A DNA stretch of 9,613 nucleotides, taken from the NCBI GenBank assembly GCA_026193155.1, contig JAPHSI010000017.1, positions 1 through 9,613 on the forward strand. The letters are read 5' to 3'. A model generated the notes under the pieces. The model saw only the letters and a list, made by a program, of their open reading frames with translations. It searched no databases and was not told the DNA's origin. Positions 1 through 6,815 of this stretch are shown in pieces. The position numbers were made by a program, and so were the translations under genes. Position 1 is the first letter of the stretch. Every line of letters starts with the position of its first letter. Origin of the DNA: Sulfurimonadaceae bacterium (GTDB lineage: Bacteria; Campylobacterota; Campylobacteria; Campylobacterales; Sulfurimonadaceae).

Positions 1-639
1 GATCCAACAATATCTCTTATTTGCGCGCTTTTTGCGTATGGAAATGTAAAGCAGATTGTTAAATTTTTGGATTCACTAGATTTTTCACTTCTTGATAAAG
101 ATGAAGATGAGATAACAGAAGCTTTAAAAAACCATTATTATAGATTTCAAAAAGCCGAAGATGTAATAGCCTTGTTTATCGCACTAAAACGTTTAAGTGA
201 AAAAGATAGTTTGGAAAATATCTTTAAAAAAGCATATATAAAAAATAATAATGTCATAGATGGGATAAATGAGCTTATATCAACTATAAAAAATGTATAT
301 CCTTATGAGAGTCAAGGTTATAACTTTTTAATCTCCAAGCTTACTACAAAAACTAAGGGCAGCGGAGCATTAAAGCGTTGGATGATGTATCTTAGATGGA
401 TGGTAAGAGATGATAATATTGATATGGGTTTATGGAGAGGTATAGATGCAAAAGATTTGATAATACCTTTAGATACACATACATTTAATGTTGGAAAAAA
501 GCTAGGCTTATTGAATAGAAAAACTTATGACCTGCAAGCTGCAATAGAGTTAACGGAAACTTTAAAATCCTTTGATTCAAGTGATCCTTTAAAATATGAT
601 TTTGTTTTATACAGATTAGGACAAGAATCCCTAGTTTAA
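1..639 (+). CDS. TIGR02757/DUF2400 family protein, 5'-truncated by the window edge
   Basis: The reading frame is open from base 1 and ends at TAA 637-639, so the start codon lies upstream. A TTG at 67 exists, but the 22 codons before it (beginning DPTISLICALFAYGNVKQ) match the conserved N-terminal part of this family and belong to the protein. 212 residues are visible. Family signatures are GSGALKRWMMYLRWMVR (window residues ~120-136), then DMGLW, then IIPLDTHT around residues 154-161, and near the C-terminus FDSSDPLKYDFVLYRLG. The family is conserved but of unknown biochemical function. The LDTHT segment resembles the VDTH active-site region of endonuclease III-like (HhH-GPD) glycosylases, which suggests a related helical fold; that link is inference. 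A 64-base gap separates it from the next gene. Family assignment is confident; function is not known. Confidence 0.88.
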   Translation, partial: DPTISLICALFAYGNVKQIVKFLDSLDFSLLDKDEDEITEALKNHYYRFQKAEDVIALFIALKRLSEKDSLENIFKKAYIKNNNVIDGINELISTIKNVYPYESQGYNFLISKLTTKTKGSGALKRWMMYLRWMVRDDNIDMGLWRGIDAKDLIIPLDTHTFNVGKKLGLLNRKTYDLQAAIELTETLKSFDSSDPLKYDFVLYRLGQESLV

Positions 640-644
640 CGCTA

Positions 645-678
645 TATTAAAGTATAAAGTAGTAGTATCTTGTATTCT
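645..678 (+). promoter_or_regulatory. possible promoter for the signalling operon
   Basis: The 64-base gap 640-703 holds TTAAAGTAT at 647-655, which resembles the T/A-rich -35 region of Campylobacterota sigma70 promoters. About 17 bases further on is TATTCT at 673-678, a 4/6 match to the -10 box. An alternative -10 is TATAAA at 653-658. A start site near 685 would leave a short leader containing GGGGA (695-699) before the ATG at 704. The match is weak, and read-through from the upstream gene is also possible because no terminator is visible in the gap. Confidence 0.28.
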
Positions 679-703
679 AAATATAGGATATTTTGGGGAA
701 TCT

Positions 704-1609
704 ATGAAAAGTTTTATTATAATATTTTTGGTTTGTTTTAATTTGTATGGGAAAAATATAACTCCAAGTGAAGTATATACACAAGTTATAGTAATAGAAG
801 ATGAGATTCATTATTTATTAAAGTATTTTAATCTTGCAAATAAGTACAAAAAAGTTGAGAATAGAATAATAAGTACAGAACTAAAACCTAGAAATGTTTG
901 GCAAAAAACATATGAAATAATGATCAAAATAAATATTTTGCGTAATAAATATAGTCTACCAAGAATTGAACCTGTAAATATGTCTCCTGTGCTTAACTTA
1001 AATCCAGATTCAGTATACGAACAAGTAAAGAGAATTTTAACTGAGATTGAAGTTTTTAAAGTTAGAGTTGGAATAAAGTCACCAGATTTTAATGTACATA
1101 AATATAAAAATAAGAAGCCGATAGATGTATTTAATAAACTATCATATGTATCTAATCTTTTAGATATATTAAATAGAAGTGAAGTGACGTCATCTTTTGT
1201 ATTCTCTGAAAATATGAGAATTTATGATGATATTCTTTTAATATTGGATTACTTGAATATTGATGATAATACTATCCCAGCCAATAAGAACAATAAAGCC
1301 ACTTCAACCGAAGCATTTTATATTGGAATGAAAACATTAGAAAAAATCAAACAAATACAAATTCTTGCCGGTATAGAGTTTATAGATTTTAATGAATTCA
1401 AAAAAGATAAATGTAACTCAAGTGAAGTTTTTGAAATTACTCAGATGATAATCTCAGAACTTCAAACTGTAAAGGCATATATCGGTGTTGATTCTGTTAC
1501 AGTACCTGGAAGACCTTATAAAACAAAAACAGCAGCAGAAGTTGAACAACTTATGAGCTGGAATCTAAGAAAGCTAAACTTGATTAACATGTATAGCTTT
1601 AGGAGATAA
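704..1609 (+). CDS. exported hypothetical helical-repeat protein
   Basis: A 301-residue protein I do not recognise. It starts at ATG 704 behind GGGGA (695-699). Residues 1-16 (MKSFIIIFLVCFNLYG) form a short signal peptide, so the mature protein is probably periplasmic. C11 is not in a canonical lipobox, so a lipoprotein is less likely. The rest is charged and predicted helical by eye. It contains a degenerate motif of the form S-x-V-[Y/F/W] followed by an amphipathic helix with I..E, ending in G-[I/V], at aromatic residues Y25, W66, Y105, F143, F205 and F243, plus a last copy near V280. Most copies are 38-41 residues apart. The stop is 2 bases before the kinase GTG, and the kinase ribosome-binding site lies within its last codons, so the two genes are likely translationally coupled. 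A role as periplasmic partner or ligand-binding accessory of the kinase is inference from context only. Confidence 0.85.
   Translation: MKSFIIIFLVCFNLYGKNITPSEVYTQVIVIEDEIHYLLKYFNLANKYKKVENRIISTELKPRNVWQKTYEIMIKINILRNKYSLPRIEPVNMSPVLNLNPDSVYEQVKRILTEIEVFKVRVGIKSPDFNVHKYKNKKPIDVFNKLSYVSNLLDILNRSEVTSSFVFSENMRIYDDILLILDYLNIDDNTIPANKNNKATSTEAFYIGMKTLEKIKQIQILAGIEFIDFNEFKKDKCNSSEVFEITQMIISELQTVKAYIGVDSVTVPGRPYKTKTAAEVEQLMSWNLRKLNLINMYSFRR
761..1588 (+). repeat. degenerate ~39-residue protein repeats within the exported protein
   Basis: About seven imperfect repeat units lie between residues 20 and 295. The clearest pair starts at SVYEQVKRI (residue 103) and EVFEITQMI (residue 241). With an offset of 138 residues they share V, an aromatic, E, a later I..E, K and G-[I/V]. 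A third clear copy around F205 ends in LAGI like the others. One interval (143 to 205) is wider and may hide a worn copy around Y174. The repeats are visible at protein level only; the DNA copies have diverged. Confidence 0.6.
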
Positions 1610-1614
1610 GTGTG
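1601..1614 (+). promoter_or_regulatory. ribosome-binding site fixing the GTG start of the kinase
   Basis: AGGAGA at 1601-1606 lies inside the last codons of the upstream gene, 5 bases before GTG 1612. In the kinase frame a TAG at 1600-1602 blocks any earlier start. The next in-frame Met is residue 152, which would remove the first membrane segment, so GTG is the only sensible start. Confidence 0.85.
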
Positions 1615-4600
1615 AGTATAAAACTTTCTGTTAAAAGTAAACTGTTTATTTTATTTATAGTAGTTATTGTTGTTTCTGTAAGTGCAATAGGTTTATACGG
1701 ATTTAAAAGTGCTAAAGATTCTTATATTAATTCGGCATTATTAATAAATGAGGGAAAAGCTAGAGCACTTAGTAATGAAATAACGGGTCTACTAAGTACA
1801 ATCCCTGATGATGTTTTATACAATGCAAATCACTATGCTTTAGAAAAGTTACTTGTTTGGAGTGATTTAAAAGATAAGAGAAAAATCAAATATTGGGAGG
1901 GTATATATCTCTCAACTCTAAAAGATTATATCTTAAATAAAAAATCATATTATCAAGCTCGTATTCTGGATATAAATGGGTATGAAAAGTTTTTGCTAAA
2001 GTATAATGAAAAGTTAGAATTAGTTGTGGAGACACCACTTCATGATTTACAAAATAAAAATTATATGAATTACTTTAAGCAAGCTATTAGTTTAAAAAAA
2101 GGTGAATATCATATTTCACATATGACTTTAAATACAGAAAATAAAAAAATTGAAAAATCATATGTACCTGTTGTTAGATATTCTACTCCAATTATTAATA
2201 AAAATGGAGAGAATAAAGGGGTTATGGTACTCAACTTTAATGCCACTATTTTATTGAAAAAAATTGAAAATAAAGCTTCTAAAGAATCTTTAAAAGATGC
2301 TAGAAAATATTATCTTTTAGATGAAAACGGATACTACCTTTATAATGATGACAAGAAAAAAAGATGGGGCTATCAACTAAAGACAGATTTTAATTTTAAA
2401 AATGATTTCAAGGATATATTTAGAAAGTTTAAAGACAAAGAACATATGACGTTTAGAAAAGATGAAAAAATCTTTGCCATGAATAGAATATATCCTGATA
2501 AAGTGAATAATCCATATAGATATTGGTATCTTGTAACTGTTGTTAATGAAGATGTCGCATTAAAATCTTTAGATGAATTTGTAAACATATTTTTCATTAT
2601 TTTATTTAGTATTCTCTTTATTGGATTGTTATTAATAGGTTTATATATCTCAAAACTACTTGATCCGCTATCTAAGGTAACTTCTAAACTAAAATCTTTA
2701 TCAAAAGGTGAAATAAAAAAAGATGAGATAGACTACACTAAAGACGATGAAATAGGTTACTTAGTTAAATCAAGTTCAATTTTAGTAGAAGCTATAGAGA
2801 CGACAATTAAACAAGCAAACTTAGTGGCAAATGGAAATTTCTCTGAAGATATTAAACTACTTGGAAAAAATGATAGTTTGGGAATGGCAATTAAAGAGAT
2901 GACATCTAGATTAAAAGAGATAGCAAATTTGGCAACGGGTCTTTCAAATGGAAACTATGATGTTAATATTATCCCAAAAAATATAGATGATAAATTAGGC
3001 CTTGCATTAGTAGATATGATTGAATACCTTAAGCAAATTACAAAAGTAGCCGAATCGATAGCAAATGGTGAGATAGATGTTAAGTATACCGAACAAGGTG
3101 AAGATGATAGATTAGGGATAGCTATTTCAAAGATGATAGAGTATTTAAAAACAATACAAGGTCAGGCTGAATCTATAGTAAAAGAGGATTTTTCAAAAAA
3201 TATAGAGATAAAATCTAGTAAAGATGAGCTAGGTAAGGCTCTTGCAAGTATGAGCGATATTTTAAAAGAAAATTCAGAAAAAACAAAAAATGATATATGG
3301 TTTAACAACGGTATTAGCAGTTTTAGCGATAAATTAGTTGGTTTAGACGATAAAAAAGAGGTATCGAAACAAGCTATATCAATGGCCTGTAGATATGTAG
3401 ATGCTACGGGTGGTGTTTTATATAGTTTTGATAATGAAGATGAAGTATTGTTATATGAGTCTTCTTTCGCATTGAATAATGTAAAATATATTTCTTCTAG
3501 TTATAAATTAGGTGAATCAATTATTGGACAAGTTGCACAAGAAAAAGAAGGGCTGCATTTAAAAAATATAGAAGAAGATGAAATAGATGTTAAAACAGGG
3601 ACAGGTTATATAAAACAAAAAGAAATATATGCTTGCCCATTAGTTTATGAGGAAAAACTTTATGGTGTAATAGAATTGATGACTTTAGAACGATTTAGTA
3701 AACTTCATATTGAATATATTGATAAAGTATCTAATATTTTAGCAAGTATATTACATTCAACACATCAAAATATTCGTATAAAGGCACTTCTTGAAGAATC
3801 CCAAAAAGCTTATGAAAATTTACAAATTCAAAGTGAAGAACTACAAGAAACTAATATGCAAATGGAAGAACAACAAGAGCAACTTGAACAGCAAGCTCTA
3901 GAGATGAAAGACAAAAATAATGCTTTAACGGCTGCAAAAGAAGAACTGGATATTCGTGCAGATGAATTAGAAAAGTCAAATAAGTATAAAAGTGAATTTT
4001 TAGCAAATATGTCACACGAACTTAGAACACCGCTAAATTCAATTATTTTATTATCAAAACTACTTAGTCAAAATAAAAATACTTTTATGAACAAAGAGGA
4101 TGTAGAAAAAACTGTAGTTATTAATAAAGCAGGAAATGATTTACTTTTACTGATAAATGATATTTTAGATTTAAGTAAAATTGAAGCTGGACATATGGAA
4201 TTAAATGTTACTAAATTCCACTCTGCAGATATTGTAAAAGAATTGAAAGATTTATTTTATATAGTTGCTGATGAAAAAAATATTGAGTTTATAGTAAATG
4301 ATGAGTACGACGATATATTAAAACTTGATAAAGCTAAATTTTTACAAATTCTTAAAAACCTATTGTCAAATTCATTTAAGTTTACAAGTAAGGGTGGTGT
4401 TAGCGTTAGAATTTATAAAGAAAAGAAGAATCTGATCTTAGATATAAAAGATACGGGTATTGGTATTAAAAAAGACAAACTATCAATAATATTCGAAGAA
4501 TTCAAACAAGCTGATGGTTCTATTAGCAGGGAGTATGGTGGTACAGGATTAGGACTTTCTATTTGTAAGAAGCTAATTGATCTTATGGATGGTGAAATTA

Positions 4601-5148
4601 AGGTAAAAAGTGAAAGTTTAAAGGGCTCTACATTTTCTATATATATTCCGTTAGAATCAAGAAACGATTTTAGTTTATCTAATGAAGAACTTAAAAGTGA
4701 AGAAAATAATTTAGAAACATACGAGCCTCATATTTTAGCGGATATAGATGTAGATCTAAAGGGAAATGTTTTAGATGGTAAAAATATTTTGATTGTAGAT
4801 GATGATAGTAGAAATATTTTTGCGCTGATGTCTGTTGTAGAAAACTTTGGAGCTGAGAGTTACAGTGCAATGAACGGTGATGAAGCTATTAAGTTGTTAG
4901 AAGCTAATGAAGTAGATATAGATATAATATTAATGGACATAATGATGCCTATTATGGATGGTATTGAAACAATAAAATTAATAAAAAGTAAAGAAAAATT
5001 TAAAAATATACCTATAATCGCAGTCACTGCAAAAACTATGCAAAAAGATAAAGAGATGTGTTTTGAAGCTGGTGCAAATGATTACTTAGCAAAACCTATT
5101 GAACAAAATGCATTAATATCGATGCTAAAGGTTTGGAGTAATAATTGA
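1612..5148 (+). CDS. membrane hybrid histidine kinase: Cache, five HAMPs, GAF, HisKA, HATPase, REC
   Basis: 1178 residues. Membrane segment 1 is ~11-30 and segment 2 ~324-347. Between them is a periplasmic region of ~290 residues resembling a double Cache sensor, with ILDINGYEKF around 118-127 and a second module ending PYRYWYLVTVV around 301-311. A cytoplasmic array of five HAMP-like modules follows (~349-555), then a GAF domain (~565-715), a Glu/Gln-rich coiled coil (~722-797), HisKA with SHELRTP (phospho-acceptor H802), and HATPase_c. The HATPase has an N box (N916, N920), G1 DTGIGI from D947, an F box at FEEF 961-964, and YGGTGLGL 975-982. The C-terminal receiver has acidic D1063-D1065, phospho-acceptor D1109 in LMDIMMP, T1139 and K1161. 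All catalytic motifs look intact. There is no HPt domain. The protein should autophosphorylate H802 and pass phosphate to its own receiver and probably to the receiver of the downstream cyclase. The stop TGA overlaps the next gene's TTG. The ligand is unknown. Confidence 0.95.
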   Translation: MSIKLSVKSKLFILFIVVIVVSVSAIGLYGFKSAKDSYINSALLINEGKARALSNEITGLLSTIPDDVLYNANHYALEKLLVWSDLKDKRKIKYWEGIYLSTLKDYILNKKSYYQARILDINGYEKFLLKYNEKLELVVETPLHDLQNKNYMNYFKQAISLKKGEYHISHMTLNTENKKIEKSYVPVVRYSTPIINKNGENKGVMVLNFNATILLKKIENKASKESLKDARKYYLLDENGYYLYNDDKKKRWGYQLKTDFNFKNDFKDIFRKFKDKEHMTFRKDEKIFAMNRIYPDKVNNPYRYWYLVTVVNEDVALKSLDEFVNIFFIILFSILFIGLLLIGLYISKLLDPLSKVTSKLKSLSKGEIKKDEIDYTKDDEIGYLVKSSSILVEAIETTIKQANLVANGNFSEDIKLLGKNDSLGMAIKEMTSRLKEIANLATGLSNGNYDVNIIPKNIDDKLGLALVDMIEYLKQITKVAESIANGEIDVKYTEQGEDDRLGIAISKMIEYLKTIQGQAESIVKEDFSKNIEIKSSKDELGKALASMSDILKENSEKTKNDIWFNNGISSFSDKLVGLDDKKEVSKQAISMACRYVDATGGVLYSFDNEDEVLLYESSFALNNVKYISSSYKLGESIIGQVAQEKEGLHLKNIEEDEIDVKTGTGYIKQKEIYACPLVYEEKLYGVIELMTLERFSKLHIEYIDKVSNILASILHSTHQNIRIKALLEESQKAYENLQIQSEELQETNMQMEEQQEQLEQQALEMKDKNNALTAAKEELDIRADELEKSNKYKSEFLANMSHELRTPLNSIILLSKLLSQNKNTFMNKEDVEKTVVINKAGNDLLLLINDILDLSKIEAGHMELNVTKFHSADIVKELKDLFYIVADEKNIEFIVNDEYDDILKLDKAKFLQILKNLLSNSFKFTSKGGVSVRIYKEKKNLILDIKDTGIGIKKDKLSIIFEEFKQADGSISREYGGTGLGLSICKKLIDLMDGEIKVKSESLKGSTFSIYIPLESRNDFSLSNEELKSEENNLETYEPHILADIDVDLKGNVLDGKNILIVDDDSRNIFALMSVVENFGAESYSAMNGDEAIKLLEANEVDIDIILMDIMMPIMDGIETIKLIKSKEKFKNIPIIAVTAKTMQKDKEMCFEAGANDYLAKPIEQNALISMLKVWSNN
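2656..3276 (+). repeat. tandem poly-HAMP array, period 39 residues (117 bases)
   Basis: Within the kinase, the second-helix signature D-[E/S/K/R]-[I/L]-G recurs with its glycine at residues 382, 424, 463, 502 and 541. The matching glycine after the first helix is at 366, 408, 447 and 486, with acidic E525 in the fifth copy. Spacing is 42 and then 39 three times. Only the first copy directly follows a membrane segment. Copies 3 and 4 are the most alike, sharing the DMIEYL / KMIEYL helix. HAMP modules relay conformational change between input and output domains; chains of them are known from other bacterial receptors and kinases. Confidence 0.8.
5135..5147 (+). promoter_or_regulatory. ribosome-binding site and overlapping TTG start
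   Basis: GGAG at 5135-5138 sits 6 bases before TTG 5145, which overlaps the kinase stop as TTGA. TAA at 5142-5144 in the same frame rules out an earlier start. The first in-frame ATG is codon 325, beyond the whole CheB domain, so a TTG start is forced. Confidence 0.8.
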
Positions 5149-6812
5149 TAGAAATTTATAAAGATAGTGTTAAATGTAACATTACCTTTTTAGATGAAAT
5201 ATCTGTTGATGATATAGCAATTATAGAAAATGTTTTTGAAGAAAAATATGATTTGTTTTTTGTTAAATTTGTAAATATTTATAGTGTTCCCAAAGTGCTA
5301 GTAAACTTAATATATTCTAAGCTACAAAGTGGTACAAGCATTAATATCTCTTCAGATAGAAATCGCCTTTCAAGATACTTTAATAAACTTGGATTTAAAA
5401 TAAAGTTTAATACAAGTTTTGAAAATATACAAAATATTAATTCCAATCATAAGATTATAGCAATAGGTGGGAGTGCCAATAGTACTAAAAAAATTATAGA
5501 GATCTTATCTTCCATAGACACAACAAAGTTTTCTATCTTTATAATTCAACACATTGATCCCAGTGGAGAATTTTTACTTTCAAAAATACTCGCAAAATAT
5601 ATAAAAAATACAAAAATAAATAATATTATTGGTGGGGAAGATGTTAAAAGTTCAAATATATATATAGCTCCAAATAATAAACACGTATTGGTTCATAATA
5701 ATAAAATTTTTCTCAATACAAGTGAAAAAAGAAACTATGCAAGACCATCAATATCTAAAACCTTTGAGTCTTTAAGTTATGAATATAAAAATGATTTTTT
5801 AGCAATACTTGAATGTGGATACGGTAAAGATGGTGTAGATTCTATTAAAAATATTAAAAAAAACTTTTCAACATTGATTGTTCAAGAACCTTTTGAGTGT
5901 GAGAAAGCTGATTCTATTGTTTCAAAGGCTATAGAAAATGGAAGTTATGATTTTAAGTTTTTAACAAAAGAAATAATTTCTTATTTGAATATTATAAGTA
6001 TAAATAAAAGTAAAGATGAATGGATAGAGTATTTGTTAGATGAAGTTCATAACATACATGGATATGATTTTAAATTATATGGCTTAAACTATGTAGAGAG
6101 AAGAATCGAAGCTTTTATGAAGAAAAATATTATTAAAACTTATAAAGTATTTGTTTTAAAGGTATTGTTCGATAAAGTCTGTTTCAAATCATTTTTTTTA
6201 GATTTATCAATTAATATTACATGTTTTTTTAGATCTATAGAGTCTTCAAAAATAATGTTAAATCTGTTAAAATATCATAAAAATAGCTATAATATAAAAA
6301 TTTGGAGTGCCGGTTGCAGTAGTGGAAAAGAAGCTTACTCAACTGCTGTATTATTAGATGAATTGAATTTATTGGATAAATCAGTCATATATGCAACTGA
6401 TTTTAATGATATAATTATTCAAGAAGCTAAAAATGGTCTTTATTCTATTGATAGTTTTGTAAAAGCAAAAGAAGAACATAAGAAACTTGGTTTAATTAAA
6501 CCAATAGAAGATTATTTTATTTTGCATGGTGATTATGTGGAAATATCAAAAAAATTAAGTGAGAAAGTTATGTTTTTTGTTCATAATTTGGAAAATGACA
6601 GTGCTTTTAACGAATTTTCAGTTATTGAATGTAAGAATGTGTTAATATATTTCAATGAAGAATTACAAAGAAAAGTTATTAAATTGTTTTATGATTCGTT
6701 AAAATTTGGAGGGCACTTGTTTCTTGGACCAAGTGAGAGACTACCATCAAGTTTTATGAATAAATTTAAGGTTTGTAGTGATAAATATAAAGTTTATAGA
6801 AAGGTATCATAA
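5145..6812 (+). CDS. STAS-like / CheB methylesterase / CheR methyltransferase fusion
   Basis: 555 residues, cytoplasmic, no signal peptide. Residues ~1-88 are not a receiver. Their strand-helix-strand-helix pattern (DLFFVKF, a helix from PKVLVNLIY, INISS, RNRLSRYFNKLGF) resembles a STAS domain; that call is tentative. Residues ~102-282 are CheB methylesterase, and the family's Ser-His-Asp triad appears intact: S110 in AIGGSAN, H136 in QHIDP, D229 in GYGKDG. Residues ~290-553 are CheR, with the helical N-domain motif GYDFKLYGLNYVERRI, INITCFFRS (R363), the SAM-binding loop WSAGCSSGKEAYS, ATDF with D419, and HNLEND and CKNVLIYF near the end. In the usual GEEPYS loop, one Glu is Lys here (K395), but E396 and Y398 remain. 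CheR methylates and CheB demethylates receptor glutamates using S-adenosylmethionine. Larger CheB-CheR fusions often continue into PAS domains; this one stops after CheR. Its substrate is not in view as a chemoreceptor. It abuts the cyclase gene with zero spacing. Confidence 0.92.
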   Translation: MIEIYKDSVKCNITFLDEISVDDIAIIENVFEEKYDLFFVKFVNIYSVPKVLVNLIYSKLQSGTSINISSDRNRLSRYFNKLGFKIKFNTSFENIQNINSNHKIIAIGGSANSTKKIIEILSSIDTTKFSIFIIQHIDPSGEFLLSKILAKYIKNTKINNIIGGEDVKSSNIYIAPNNKHVLVHNNKIFLNTSEKRNYARPSISKTFESLSYEYKNDFLAILECGYGKDGVDSIKNIKKNFSTLIVQEPFECEKADSIVSKAIENGSYDFKFLTKEIISYLNIISINKSKDEWIEYLLDEVHNIHGYDFKLYGLNYVERRIEAFMKKNIIKTYKVFVLKVLFDKVCFKSFFLDLSINITCFFRSIESSKIMLNLLKYHKNSYNIKIWSAGCSSGKEAYSTAVLLDELNLLDKSVIYATDFNDIIIQEAKNGLYSIDSFVKAKEEHKKLGLIKPIEDYFILHGDYVEISKKLSEKVMFFVHNLENDSAFNEFSVIECKNVLIYFNEELQRKVIKLFYDSLKFGGHLFLGPSERLPSSFMNKFKVCSDKYKVYRKVS

Positions 6813-6815
6813 TTG
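6800..6815 (+). promoter_or_regulatory. ribosome-binding site with TTG start abutting the upstream TAA
   Basis: AAAGG at 6800-6804 is 8 bases before TTG 6813, which follows the CheB-CheR stop TAA (6810-6812) directly and in the same frame. The next in-frame Met is residue 35, after the receiver's acidic pair D9-D10, so TTG must be the start. Confidence 0.78.

Noticed and set aside
67..69. TTG 67 as start of the first gene
   Set aside because: The frame is open to base 1 and the upstream residues fit the conserved family N-terminal region, so this is an internal leucine codon.
2373..2597. Minus-strand ORF of 74 codons
   Set aside because: Lies wholly within the kinase's Cache and second membrane region, with no recognisable protein features; a shadow of the real gene.
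761..3276. Same ~39-residue period in the exported repeat protein and in the kinase HAMP array
   Set aside because: The repeat motifs differ and the cellular compartments differ; treated as coincidence rather than common origin.
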